Origin: Clostridium cibarium
GTDB taxonomy: Bacteria > Bacillota > Clostridia > Clostridiales > Clostridiaceae
Assembly: GCF_014836335.1 (NCBI RefSeq)
Contig: NZ_JACSRA010000008.1
Location: 102,178-166,177 of the forward strand
Direction of reading: 5' to 3'
DNA: 64,000 bases
Numbering within the stretch: the stretch's first letter is position 1; the number at the start of each line of letters is the position of its first letter. Below, one piece after another: positions 15,448 through 25,800 of the stretch. A model generated the notes under the pieces. That model saw nothing but the letters and a program-made list of their open reading frames with translations, made no database searches and was not told where the DNA came from. The position numbers and the translations under genes are program-made.

Positions 15448-16821
15448 CTATTTCTCCACCCTTGACATCAAGACAACACACTCAACGTGCGCCGTTTGTG
15501 GAAACATATCAACTGGTTGAACTTCCACAGTCCTATATCCAACATCATCTAATATCTTTAAATCTCTAGCCAAAGTACTAGGATCACAAGAAACATAAAC
15601 AACTCTCTCAGGTTTTGTTTCTCCTATAGCATATAATAGCTTAGCATCACAACCTTTTCGAGGAGGATCAACAACTATAACATCAGCCCTCACTCCATCT
15701 TTGATTAGTGCTGGAATAACTTCTTCAGATTTGCCCACAGTAAACTCAACATTATCCACATTATTTACCTTAGCATTCTCTCTAGCGTTAATAATTGCTG
15801 GCTCTATTATTTCAACACCATATACTTTCCTAGCCTTTTGAGATAGAAATAGAGTTATAGTTCCTGTACCGCAGTAAGCATCAAATACAGTTTCCTCTCC
15901 TGTAAGACCAGCAAATTCTAATGCCTTATTATATAAAACTTCTGTCTGAACTGGATTAACTTGAAAGAATGATAATGGTGAAATATTAAACTTAAATTCA
16001 CCTATGTAATCTTGTATAGTGTCACTGCCATATATAGTTTTACATTCTTCACCTAATATAACATTAGTATTTTTAGGATTTACATTTAATACAATACTTT
16101 TAAGTCCTTCTATTGACTCTATAAGTAATTTTTTTAATTCCTCCAAGTTAGGTACATCCTTATTGGTTGTAACTAAGACTACCATTACTTCTCCGGTCTT
16201 AAAACCTTTCCTTATCATGATATGCCTTACTATTCCCTTAGGATTATATTCTCCATCTAAAGTCGCTGGTTCTATATTATTTTTAATAATCCAATCCTTA
16301 GTTATTCTACTAACTCTATCTGCTACTTCATCTTGTATTAAGCAACTGTTTATATCTATTATATTATGACTCCTTGGTGCATAGAAGCCTACTACTATCT
16401 TTCCATTAACTCTACCTATAGGAAGCTGCACCTTGTTTCTATATCTATATGGATTACTTTCCATTCCTAGTGGATATTTAACTAATTCCTTAGACAAGCC
16501 ACCTATTTTAGAAACACAGTCTCTTACCCTTTCCCACTTAAAGTCTAACTGTTTCTTATAGTTCATATGTTGCACAGAACAACCGCCACATCTCTTAAAA
16601 TGATCACACTTTGGTTCTTCTCTCATTTGTGAATTTTCTATTATCTCCTCAAGCTTACCATATGCGTAGCTCTTTTTTACCTTTACTATCTTAACACGAA
16701 CCTTTTCACCAGCTAATGCGCCTTCTATGAAGATCGGAAAGCCATCTAATTTTGCTATACCTTCTCCTTCATACCCTTCAGCTATTATATCTAAAATATA
16801 TTCCTTATTCTTTTCTACCAA
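15448..16821 (-). CDS. rlmD: 23S rRNA (uracil-1939-C5)-methyltransferase RlmD/RumA
   Basis: A 457-residue enzyme. The start is TTG at 16821, with AAAGGGTG seven bases upstream. It has an N-terminal TRAM domain (about 1-62), an iron-sulfur cysteine set (Cys72, Cys78, Cys81 in [10 protein letters not shown], and a later Cys), an SAM-binding part with [13 protein letters not shown], and the catalytic DPPRKGC and [11 protein letters not shown] motifs near the C-terminus. Family members methylate U1939 or U747 of 23S rRNA. The 3' end of this gene (rum) is a known integration target for streptococcal phages and conjugative elements, and the GC-rich element begins directly after its stop here. The reading frame is complete. 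Confidence 0.93.
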   Translation of the reverse strand: MVEKNKEYILDIIAEGYEGEGIAKLDGFPIFIEGALAGEKVRVKIVKVKKSYAYGKLEEIIENSQMREEPKCDHFKRCGGCSVQHMNYKKQLDFKWERVRDCVSKIGGLSKELVKYPLGMESNPYRYRNKVQLPIGRVNGKIVVGFYAPRSHNIIDINSCLIQDEVADRVSRITKDWIIKNNIEPATLDGEYNPKGIVRHIMIRKGFKTGEVMVVLVTTNKDVPNLEELKKLLIESIEGLKSIVLNVNPKNTNVILGEECKTIYGSDTIQDYIGEFKFNISPLSFFQVNPVQTEVLYNKALEFAGLTGEETVFDAYCGTGTITLFLSQKARKVYGVEIIEPAIINARENAKVNNVDNVEFTVGKSEEVIPALIKDGVRADVIVVDPPRKGCDAKLLYAIGETKPERVVYVSCDPSTLARDLKILDDVGYRTVEVQPVDMFPQTAHVECVVLMSRVEK

Positions 16822-16953
16822 TTAAAATCACCCTTTAAATTTAACTTCAATAAATTATATCATATATATTTTAATTTGGATTCTAGGTTAGTAAATAATA
16901 TATAATTCAAATTATAAATCAGAAAATTTCTGTATATAATAGCCATAAACTTA

Positions 16954-17313
16954 TTATTTAATAAATGTTTCACACATTGTCTCTGTTTCTTCTCTAGCTC
17001 CATCTCCCATTACAGAGATATCCCTTGCCCCACATATTCCACCTCCATTATAAAAGCAGTTTCTAGCATGGCAATTTACTAGTGGGCTTAATTTTATTTC
17101 ATCCTGTGAAGAAAAAATTTGCATTACTTCTCCAGGAAAATTTGTACTTCCTATGGCCCTGAATTCATTTGATACTGTATCAAGTCTAAAACTTGAGCAG
17201 TATGTATTCTCACTTGTATTAGAATTTATCCCCTGAACCAATATTTCTTGAGCGGAACATAATCCCCCTTCATTATAAACACAACTTCTTGCTGTACAAT
17301 TTAATTTAACCAT
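16954..17313 (-). CDS. Protein with two DUF1540 domains
   Basis: A 119-residue protein starting at the ATG at 17313 behind GGAGTAAG; the frame extends to 17385 without a better start. It has two copies of the DUF1540 cysteine pattern: LNCTARSCVYNEGGLCSA (from residue 4) and VNCHARNCFYNGGGICGA (from about 79), each completed by a later Cys (YCSSF, MCETF). The clusters probably bind a metal. The family is frequent in clostridia and of unknown function; a link with sporulation or redox stress has been suggested only by distribution. It stands alone on the minus strand. Confidence 0.85.
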   Translation of the reverse strand: MVKLNCTARSCVYNEGGLCSAQEILVQGINSNTSENTYCSSFRLDTVSNEFRAIGSTNFPGEVMQIFSSQDEIKLSPLVNCHARNCFYNGGGICGARDISVMGDGAREETETMCETFIK

Positions 17314-17383
17314 TTCACTTACTCCTAATATATTCATTTTATATTTTAGTCTAAACATATTATGAAAAATTATTCTTAAATAC

Positions 17384-17408
17384 AAAAAAATGCACCCTTA
17401 CGGGTGCA
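17384..17408 (-). terminator. Terminator after the GntR-family gene
   Basis: Minus-strand hairpin TGCACCC-GTAA-GGGTGCA followed by seven T, about 110 bases after the regulator stop. Confidence 0.85.
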
Positions 17409-17520
17409 AGTACAGAATCAGTTGCCATTTAATTCCATAATAAGATTATACCTTATTTTATATTGTAATATACATTATATCCTAATATATTTAACTCTAT
17501 TTGTAAACTTTTTGTTAACT

Positions 17521-18228
17521 TTACTTATAACTTGCTAAACTTAGCATCTTAGCCATCTTATAATTATAAATTACTTTCGATATATCAAATATTAACCCAT
17601 TTGTTAAGAACACAGTATCCTCTATTATAGTTGCTGGATCCCCTTCATCCAGACACAAAAGCTCACTATGCTCTTCATCTAATTTATCACAATAAATAAT
17701 TTTGTCCGCAAAACCTATATTAAGTTTTAAGTCCTTACGTATATACTCATATATAGATTTTTCCACTATCTCATTATTTAAGTAAGGTACAATATCCTTA
17801 TTATAATAGGAGTATTCCACTGCAAAATTTTCCTCATCCAAAAATCTAAGTCTTTTTACAAAATAGAGGTTTGTCCCCTCAGCACACCTCATTTTCTCTG
17901 CAATTTCTTCACTAGCTTCTTCTACCCTTAACTCAAGAAGCTTTGTAGTTATCTTTTTTGATGGAAAATCTCCAGTTAATCCTCTCATATTACCTAATGT
18001 AATATATCCTTCCTTAGACGTTTCCCTAATAAAAATCCCACTTCCTTGAACCTGATATATATATCCCCTATCCGCGAGCAAACTAATTGCTTTTCTTATA
18101 GTATTCCTACTTACTTTATATTCTCTCATTAGCTCTTCTTCTGTAGGAAGTTTCTTACTTTGTTCATATACTCCAGATATTATATTCTCTTCTATTGAAT
18201 TTCCTATTTCTTTATATTTTATCGCCAC
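17521..18228 (-). CDS. GntR/HutC-family transcriptional regulator with UTRA domain
   Basis: A 235-residue protein with a GTG start at 18228 after GGAGGAATAATAG. Residues 1-70 are the winged helix of the GntR family (KKLPTEEELMREYKVSRNTIRKAISLLADRG), and 85-230 are a UTRA ligand-binding domain (LYFVKRLRFLDEENFAVEYSYY). It lies 102 bases downstream of the BglC-like gene on the same strand. TreR/BglR-type members sense phosphorylated sugars and repress adjacent glycosidase genes, so it probably controls its neighbour in response to a 6-phospho-beta-glucoside. This assignment is from context. Confidence 0.9.
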   Translation of the reverse strand: MAIKYKEIGNSIEENIISGVYEQSKKLPTEEELMREYKVSRNTIRKAISLLADRGYIYQVQGSGIFIRETSKEGYITLGNMRGLTGDFPSKKITTKLLELRVEEASEEIAEKMRCAEGTNLYFVKRLRFLDEENFAVEYSYYNKDIVPYLNNEIVEKSIYEYIRKDLKLNIGFADKIIYCDKLDEEHSELLCLDEGDPATIIEDTVFLTNGLIFDISKVIYNYKMAKMLSLASYK

Positions 18229-18330
18229 CTATTATTCCTCCTACATAGCTAATTAAGTTTAAAACTTTTACATAATTATATTGCAACACACTTCACAAAT
18301 TATGTAAAGAGTTTTTTATCATAAGATATG

Positions 18331-19731
18331 CTAAAGTTCTTCCCCTCTTGTCTCTATAACATTCTTATACCAGTAGTAAGAATACTTTTTCTTTCTTGCC
18401 AAATTGTTATTATGATCTACGTATATAAATCCATACTGCTTTTTATACCCATTTAGCCAGCTTAATAAATCTATTACAGACCATGCATAATATCCTTTCA
18501 AATTAACCCCTTCACTAATTGCTTTCTTAACAGCTCTTAAATGTTCTTCAATAAACTTAGCTCTTGGAACATCTAAAATTTCATCTTCAATAATTAGATC
18601 TATGTCCCCTAATCCATTTTCAGTAACATATAATTTTATATCGCCATATCTTTCCTTAAGCATTTTGGTCCCATCAACAAAAGCCTCAGGAGATATTTCC
18701 CATCCCCACTTTGTATATTTTTTATCTTTCATAACAACTGATTTAAAATATCCATCGAAATACACTCCACCAGCAGCTCCAGTAGGACTTTGCTTTTCAT
18801 TTGAATTTATATCATGATTTTTAGCTACCCTCATTGGTTGATAATAGTTCAATCCAATGAAATCATTATTATCTGCATTTCTCTTTAATACATCTAATTC
18901 ATCTTGAGTCATATCTGGTAAAACATTTCTTTCCTTTAAAATGTTAGAAACATATTCTGGATACTCTCCCTTTAATATAGGATCGTAATACCAATATAAT
19001 TCAAAATTATTAGCATGTTCAGCCGCATCAACATTTTCTTCATTATTATCAATGCTAAACACAGGATTAAATACATGAGTTATTCCAATTTCACCATACT
19101 GTTTTAACTTTTTATATACTTCCACTGATTTAGCATGTGCAACAAATACATTATGCGTTGCTTGGAAGTATTTCTTTTGGTCATTTTCAATAGCTGGTGG
19201 ATGTGCTGCACTCATATATCCTGATTTACAAAATACTATTGTTTCATTAAATGTAATCCAGTGCTTTACCCTATCACCAAAAGCTTTAAAACATGTTTCT
19301 GCATATTTTACAAATGCATCTATTGTAGCTTTATTCGTCCATCCTCCTTTTTCTTCTAATACTTGAGGCATGTCCCAATGATAAAGAGTTACAAAAGGTA
19401 CAATTCCATATTTTAAGCATTCATTTATTAAGTTATTATAAAAATCTAATCCTTTTTTATTAACTTTTCCATCACCATTTGGCATAATTCTTGGCCAAGA
19501 TACTGAAAATCTGTAAGATTCTAATCCCATTTCAGCCATTAACCTTACATCTTCTTTATATCTGTGATAGTGATCAACAGCAACATCTCCATTTGTTCCT
19601 TCAAACGTCTTTCCTGGTATCTTAGAGAATACATCCCAATTTGAAACGCCTTTACCGTCTTCATCCCATGCACCTTCTACTTGATAAGCTGCAGATGCTG
19701 CACCGAATAAAAAATCCTTTGGAAATTTCAT
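18331..19731 (-). CDS. bglC: GH1 family 6-phospho-beta-glucosidase (BglC-like)
   Basis: A 466-residue TIM-barrel enzyme; the ATG at 19731 follows GGAGGATTAATTG. The acid/base is Glu163 in TFNET (the usual motif is NEP, so Thr replaces Pro), and the nucleophile is Glu371 in TENG. The C-terminal DLLSWLNGYKKQYGF holds Ser424, Lys431 and Tyr433, spaced exactly like the phosphate-binding Ser428, Lys435 and Tyr437 of lactococcal LacG. The overall sequence resembles Bacillus BglC. It therefore most likely cleaves PTS-imported phosphorylated aryl- or beta-glucosides in the cytoplasm. No PTS gene is adjacent. A possible promoter TTTACA-17-TAAACT lies in the 250-base gap upstream. Confidence 0.9.
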   Translation of the reverse strand: MKFPKDFLFGAASAAYQVEGAWDEDGKGVSNWDVFSKIPGKTFEGTNGDVAVDHYHRYKEDVRLMAEMGLESYRFSVSWPRIMPNGDGKVNKKGLDFYNNLINECLKYGIVPFVTLYHWDMPQVLEEKGGWTNKATIDAFVKYAETCFKAFGDRVKHWITFNETIVFCKSGYMSAAHPPAIENDQKKYFQATHNVFVAHAKSVEVYKKLKQYGEIGITHVFNPVFSIDNNEENVDAAEHANNFELYWYYDPILKGEYPEYVSNILKERNVLPDMTQDELDVLKRNADNNDFIGLNYYQPMRVAKNHDINSNEKQSPTGAAGGVYFDGYFKSVVMKDKKYTKWGWEISPEAFVDGTKMLKERYGDIKLYVTENGLGDIDLIIEDEILDVPRAKFIEEHLRAVKKAISEGVNLKGYYAWSVIDLLSWLNGYKKQYGFIYVDHNNNLARKKKYSYYWYKNVIETRGEEL

Positions 19732-19942
19732 CAATTAATCCTCCTTAACTATATTTTTGCCCATAAACAAAATTCATTGTAATATATATAATTTATAGGT
19801 ACAAATATAGTTTATAGTATTTTCTTGCCTTTGTAAATGATTTCCTTAAGACTTTTTTCGTCATTTTTTAGTTATTTTTACTTTACTTACATAGACCACT
19901 TAGCTTTACTAACAAATTTATATAGTTCAACTTCCTTCATTA

Positions 19943-19976
19943 TAAAAAAAAGTTCCTGATTTCTCAGGAACTTTTT
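19943..19976 (-). terminator. Terminator after pyk
   Basis: Minus-strand hairpin AAGTTCCTGA-GAAA-TCAGGAACTT followed by a T-run, directly after the pyk stop. Confidence 0.9.
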
Positions 19977-19984
19977 AAGATAAA

Positions 19985-21403
19985 TTATTCTACAACGCTA
20001 ACTTTCATTAAGTTAGTTGCACCTATTTTATCAACTGGAACTCCAGCAGCTACTACTACTGTATCTCCCTTTGTTATAAATCCATGTTCTTCAGCTATTG
20101 ATACTGATTTTTCCATCATATCATCTGTTGATTGCATTCTATCAGCAACGATTGGGAATACTCCCCAAGAGAATGCTAATTGTTTAGCTACCTTTTCAGA
20201 AGGTGTAACAGCTATAACTGGGCATTCTGGTCTACATTGAGATATTCTCTTAGCAGTAGCACCACTTTGAGTTGATGATATTATTGCAGCAGCTTGTAAT
20301 TCATTTGCAGCATTACAAGTAGCTCTTGAAATAACTCCAGAAATTGCTGGCTTATGAGTCTTAGCAGTTGAAACAGCTACTTCATACTTTAATTGCTTTT
20401 CAGTTTCTTCAGCAATCTTAGCCATTGTTTGAACAGCTTCTACTGGGTATGAACCATTAGCACTTTCACCTGATAACATTATTGCATCTGTACCATCTAA
20501 GATAGCATTTGCAACGTCAGATACTTCTGCTCTTGTTGGTCTTGGATTTCTAATCATTGAATCAAGCATTTGTGTAGCAGTTACAACTGGCTTTCCTGCT
20601 GCGTTACACTTTTGGATTATCATCTTTTGAACTGCTGGTACATTTTCTATTGGAATTTCAACTCCAAGATCTCCTCTTGCAACCATTATTGCATCTGATG
20701 CTTCTAATATAGAATCTATATTGTCAACACCTTCTTGGTTTTCTATCTTAGAACAAATTAGGATGTGTTCTCCACCATTTTCTTTTAATAACTTTCTTAT
20801 AGCTAATACATCATCAACTTTTCTTATGAATGATGCAGCTATCATAGTAACTCCAATTTCACAACCAAACTTAAGATCTGCTGCATCCTTTTCAGTTAAA
20901 GCAGGAAGTTTTATTGAAACTCCAGGAACATTAACTCCTTTATGAGTTCCTACAAGACCTGTGTTGTTAACTACACAATGAACTTTATTTCCTTCTACTG
21001 ATTTAACTGTTAATCCAACTAGACCATCATCTATTAAGATAGTGTCTCCAGATTTAACATCCTTTGCAAGACCTGCATAAGTTACTGAACACTTAGTAGT
21101 ATCACCTATAACTTCTTCTCCTGCATATATTGTAAAGTCTGTTCCTTTTTGTAATTCAAGCTTACTTGGTTCAAACTTTCCAGTTCTTATTTCTGGTCCC
21201 TTAGTATCAAGAATTATAGCTATTTCTCTGTTATATTTCTTTGATAATCTCTTAACCTTTTCTATTCTTCCGCCATGTTCAGCATGGTCTCCATGTGAAA
21301 AGTTATGTCTTGAAGCATTCATACCTGCTTCTATAACCTTTGATAAAATTTCATCACTTTCACTAGCTGGACCTATTGTACAGATCATCTTAGTTTTTCT
21401 CAT
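19985..21403 (-). CDS. pyk: Pyruvate kinase
   Basis: A 472-residue enzyme of the short form, without the extra C-terminal PEP-utilising domain found in Bacillus. It begins MRKTKMICTIGPAS, has the substrate segment ILDTKGPEIRTG and the active-site signature MVARGDLGVEIP, and DGTDAIMLSGESANG. It converts PEP and ADP to pyruvate and ATP in the last step of glycolysis. It lies 87 bases downstream of pfkA on the same strand, and the two form the usual clostridial pfkA-pyk operon read from the promoter at 22531-22559. Confidence 0.97.
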   Translation of the reverse strand: MRKTKMICTIGPASESDEILSKVIEAGMNASRHNFSHGDHAEHGGRIEKVKRLSKKYNREIAIILDTKGPEIRTGKFEPSKLELQKGTDFTIYAGEEVIGDTTKCSVTYAGLAKDVKSGDTILIDDGLVGLTVKSVEGNKVHCVVNNTGLVGTHKGVNVPGVSIKLPALTEKDAADLKFGCEIGVTMIAASFIRKVDDVLAIRKLLKENGGEHILICSKIENQEGVDNIDSILEASDAIMVARGDLGVEIPIENVPAVQKMIIQKCNAAGKPVVTATQMLDSMIRNPRPTRAEVSDVANAILDGTDAIMLSGESANGSYPVEAVQTMAKIAEETEKQLKYEVAVSTAKTHKPAISGVISRATCNAANELQAAAIISSTQSGATAKRISQCRPECPVIAVTPSEKVAKQLAFSWGVFPIVADRMQSTDDMMEKSVSIAEEHGFITKGDTVVVAAGVPVDKIGATNLMKVSVVE

Positions 21404-21489
21404 GAAAATTACACTCCTTCTTTGTTTTCAAATTCACCTTTTATAAGAATTAATAAATTAAATATATAATAAATTAAATTTATAACTAA

Positions 21490-22449
21490 TTATTTTGACA
21501 ACACTTCGGCGATACTATATAGTTCTTCATCAAACTTTCTTTCAATAGCTAATGCTTCATCTATATCATCATCTACAATTTTATTATCTCTGATTCCAAT
21601 AACTCTTGAAGTTTTTCCTTCTAGTAAAACTTCCACAGCCTTAGCTCCCATTTTTGAAGATAATACTCTATCGAAAGCACTTGGGCTTCCTCCTCTTTGT
21701 GTATGTCCTAAAATTGTTGCTCTTGTTTCTATTCCTGTTACTTCTTCTACTTCTTTAGCAAGATCAAATGCTCCACCAATTCCTTCTGCAAGAATAATTA
21801 AGTTATGCATCTTTCCAGCGGCCTTACCTTCTAAAATCTTTCTGCATAAAGCATCTTTATCAAAACCTAATTCTGGAACCAATATAGCTTCTGCTCCACC
21901 TGCAATTCCTGCATGAACAGCTATATCTCCACAATGTCTTCCCATTACTTCAACTATTGAAACTCTTTCATGAGAAGTAGAAGTATCTCTTATCTTATTT
22001 ATTGCATCTATTACAGTATTTAGTGCAGTATCAAATCCTATTGTATAATCTGTGTAAGCTAAATCATTATCAATGGTTCCTGGAAGTCCTACTGTCTTAA
22101 CTCCTAATTTCGACAAAAGTTTTGCTCCCATAAATGAACCATCTCCACCTATTACAACTAGTGCATCAACACCATATGCTTTAAGTATCTTAACAGCTCT
22201 TTTTCTTACTTCTTCTTGTTTGAATTCAAGACATCTTGCTGTTCTTAAAACTGTTCCACCTCTTTGGATAATATCTGATACTGATGTTCTGTCCATGTTG
22301 AATAATTCACCATTAATTAATCCAGCATATCCTCTTTTAACGCCCATTACTTCAAGTCCGTTCTCTAAAGCTGTTCTAACTACAGCTCTAATAGCAGCAT
22401 TCATTCCTGGAGCGTCTCCTCCACTTGTTAAAATAGCTATCTTTTTCAT
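21490..22449 (-). CDS. pfkA: ATP-dependent 6-phosphofructokinase
   Basis: A 319-residue PfkA of normal bacterial length. It begins with [16 protein letters not shown], has the ATP-site GGDGS followed by the catalytic GTIDND and TIGFDTALN, and AEGIGG in the sugar site. Gly after the second GGDG position marks an ATP rather than pyrophosphate enzyme. It makes fructose 1,6-bisphosphate, which activates pyruvate kinase encoded next in the operon. The ATG at 22449 follows AAGGAGGAAC. Confidence 0.97.
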   Translation of the reverse strand: MKKIAILTSGGDAPGMNAAIRAVVRTALENGLEVMGVKRGYAGLINGELFNMDRTSVSDIIQRGGTVLRTARCLEFKQEEVRKRAVKILKAYGVDALVVIGGDGSFMGAKLLSKLGVKTVGLPGTIDNDLAYTDYTIGFDTALNTVIDAINKIRDTSTSHERVSIVEVMGRHCGDIAVHAGIAGGAEAILVPELGFDKDALCRKILEGKAAGKMHNLIILAEGIGGAFDLAKEVEEVTGIETRATILGHTQRGGSPSAFDRVLSSKMGAKAVEVLLEGKTSRVIGIRDNKIVDDDIDEALAIERKFDEELYSIAEVLSK

Positions 22450-22469
22450 TTTTGTTCCTCCTTACACAC

Positions 22470-22486
22470 AGCCGGGACATCAAAAG
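22470..22486 (-). promoter_or_regulatory. Small hairpin in the pfkA leader
   Basis: GGGAC and GTCCC flank a seven-base loop 21 bases upstream of the pfkA start codon and close to its Shine-Dalgarno. It may stabilise the mRNA 5' end or modulate translation; no known motif was recognised. Confidence 0.3.
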
Positions 22487-22530
22487 TCCCATATATGTTA
22501 AATCTGTCCACTTATTAATTACCGACTTCT

Positions 22531-22559
22531 ATTGTACAAAAATTATGAAGATTTATCAA
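22531..22559 (-). promoter_or_regulatory. Putative sigma-A promoter of pfkA-pyk
   Basis: Minus strand TTGATA, 17-base spacer, TACAAT, about 80 bases upstream of pfkA. The gap 22450-22871 otherwise contains only the dnaE terminator and AT-rich sequence without a gene. Confidence 0.65.
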
Positions 22560-22824
22560 TGGAATTTGCAGAACTTTTACACTTGTTTTTGCACAAAACT
22601 ACAAATTTATAGTTTTATTTACCATAACTATATTATACCCTACATAAAGTAATTTTATAGATAATTTATATATTTTTCACGAATTGATTATTGTAATAAT
22701 TTTCATTTAAGTATTTATCAATTTTAGCATGCTAATTTTGACCTTTTTCGCATTTTACCAATGTTTTTCTTAATATTATTTCAATTAATTCCGTATTTTT
22801 TCATTATTTTTTCAACATAAAATA

Positions 22825-22862
22825 ATGACGGAATTTCGTAATAATTACAAAATCCCGTCATA
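22825..22862 (-). terminator. Terminator-like hairpin after dnaE
   Basis: ATGACGGGATTTTGTAATT pairs with its near complement ending CCGTCAT, just after the dnaE stop. The T-run after it is weak (TTATTTTATG). Confidence 0.6.
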
Positions 22863-22871
22863 TAAATTATA

Positions 22872-25800
22872 TTATAAATCTACAATTTTCACATTCTCTA
22901 TGCCATACTTTTCTTTTATCATTTCAACGACTTCACTTTCAGAATTGATCCACTTATCTCTATTCAACCTATAATATTGTTTTTTGTCCGCTGCAAATAC
23001 ATAAATAGCAGTATTTCCTTCAAATCCTTCAATTAATCCCTTAAGTTCTCTATTAACTTCTCTAACTTTCTCTTCATTTTCGACCTTAATATAAACTTTT
23101 TCAGAATTTACCTTTTCTAGTCCTTCTATATTTTCACAAATTAACTTAGGCAATTCATCTTCTTTAAGACTTATTCTACCTTTTATTTTAACTATTGAAT
23201 CAACTTGGATTAAGTCTCTAAGTTTATCCAGAGTTCTTGGGAATACAATAACTTCTATACTATCAGTTAAATCCTCCAAAACCAAAAATGCCATCATAGT
23301 ATTGTTTCTAGTCACCTTTTGCTTAACGTCTGTAAGTATCCCACCAATAATAACTGTATCATTATCATTTAACGGAGGATCCTCTATTAATAATTCTCCA
23401 TCAATATCATTGGATACACTTTCTTGAAGCATTTCATAAGACTTAAACACAGTTTCTATACTGGTTGAAGTTTGTAAATCTAAACTTTTTTTATATTCAT
23501 CTAATGGATGCCCAGACAAATATAACCCAGTCATCTCTTTTTCCATAGCTAGCAAATTCTTTTTATTAAATTCCTTAATGTTTGGGAAATTCACTTTAGG
23601 TAAATCTATTGTATCTTCTGCTAATCCAAAAAGACTAATCTGTCCATCTATATTTCTTTTTCTTTCACTTGATACTCCATCCATTACCTTCTCATATACA
23701 GCTAGCAACTTGGATCTGAAAACATTAAAGTTATCAAGGACTCCTGCTTTAATCAAACTTTCTACTGCCCTCTTATTTACAGATGATATATCTATTTTGT
23801 CAATAAAATCTTCTAATGAATTAAAAGTATCTTTTTCTTCTCTTGCCTTTACTATACTTTCAATTGCATTAAATCCTACATTTTTTATTGCCCCTAAACC
23901 AAACCTTATACTATCTCCTTTAACAGTAAACTTCGAATAACTTTCATTAATATCAGGAGGTAACACCTGTATTCCTAAGCTTTCAGCAAACTTTATGTAA
24001 TGAGCTACTTTCTCACTTGTCCCCATAACAGAGTTAAGCATAGCCGCTATAGTTTCCACTGGATAATACTTCATTAAGTAGGCTGTCTGATATCCTACAA
24101 CAGCGTAGGCTGCAGCATGACTCTTATTAAATGCATATGACGCAAAATCCATCATAGAATCAAATATCTTATTTCCTATTTCTTCACTAATTCCATTCCT
24201 TATACATCCTGGAACTTCAACATTCCCTTCACCATCAAGTATTCCATATATAAAATTCTTTCTTTCTTCTTCCATGACCTTATGTTTTTTCTTTGACATA
24301 GCTCTTCTAACAAGGTCACTTCTCCCCCAAGAATATCCCCCTAGCTTTCTTACAATTTCCATAACCTGTTCCTGATATACCATAACGCCATATGTTACAT
24401 CTAGAACACTTTCAAGTTCAGGAGTTAGATACTGCACCTTACTAGGATTTCTTTTACATTCCACATACTTTGGTATCTCAGCCATAGGACCTGGTCTATA
24501 CAATGATATTCCAGCTATGATATCTTCTAAATTATCTGGCCTTAACTCTTTCATAAAGGAAGTCATCCCAGGAGATTCTAATTGGAATACACCTGCTGTT
24601 TTTCCTTCTCCTATCATTTTATAAACTTCTTTATCATCAAAGTCTATCTTATCTAAATCTATCTCTATACCTCTATTTTCTTTAATCATCTTAACTGCAT
24701 CATTCATAACAGTAAGAGTTCTTAGTCCAAGAAAGTCCATCTTTAAAAGACCTAGTTCTTCTAATGTTGTCATTCCAAATTGAGTTACTATCATATCCTC
24801 ATTTTTTTGAAGTGGTACATACTCAACTAAAGGTTTAGATGATATAACAACCCCCGCTGCATGAGTTGATGAATGCCTTGGAAGCCCTTCTAAATCCTTA
24901 CTAATATCTATAAGGTTTCTTACCCTCTCATCACTCTCATAGACTAATTTTAACTCTGGATTTAATTCTAATGCCTTATCTATTGTTATTCCCAACATAG
25001 TAGGTATCATTTTTGATATTCTATCAACTTCTGCATATGAATAATTCATAGCTCTTCCAACATCTCTTATACACATTCTTGGCGCCATAGTACCAAACGT
25101 AATTATTTGTGAAACATCGTCTACCCCATACTTCTCTACAACATAATCTATAACTTCCTGTCTTCTTTCATAGCAGAAATCAGAATCTATATCAGGCATG
25201 CTTACTCTTTCCGGATTTAAAAAACGCTCAAAGATAAGTTTGTATTTTATAGGGTCAATTTTAGTTATGCCAAGAGTAAATGCAACTATAGATCCTGCAG
25301 CTGATCCTCTACCTGGGCCTGTAGGTATTCCTTTTTCATTAGAAAATCTTATAAAATCCCAAGTTATCAAAAAGTAATCTACATATCCCATTTGCTTAAT
25401 AACACCAAGTTCATATTCAAGCCTATCAACATAGCTCTTTGCTTCTTCATTACTTTCTGCAAACTTTTTTATTGCTTCTAGGTTATATTCTTTTTTATTT
25501 AAATCTTGAAATACGTCATATCTAGAAATTAAACCTTTATAACAATTGTCCCTTAAATATTTAAAGGCTTCTACCCCTTCAGGCAGCGGGAACTTAGGTA
25601 ATTTTGAATCATGAAACTTATAATCAAAATTACACTCTTCTGCTATTTTTATTGTATTCTCCAAAGCCTCTGGAACATATGAAAACATATCCCACATTTC
25701 TTCAGGAGACTTTAGATAGAATTGATCAGAAGGGTATCTTCTTCTATTTTCATCATCAACTGTTTTACCTGTTTGAATACACATTAAAATATCATGTGAT

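Noticed and set aside
22108..22114. TTCGACA, a Spo0A-box match inside pfkA (a similar one occurs in uvrC near 31.1 kb)
   Set aside because: Both are within coding sequence far from promoters; a seven-base match is expected by chance several times in 64 kb.
22073..22501. Plus-strand open frame over pfkA
   Set aside because: It is the antisense shadow of pfkA; no promoter or ribosome site and no family likeness.
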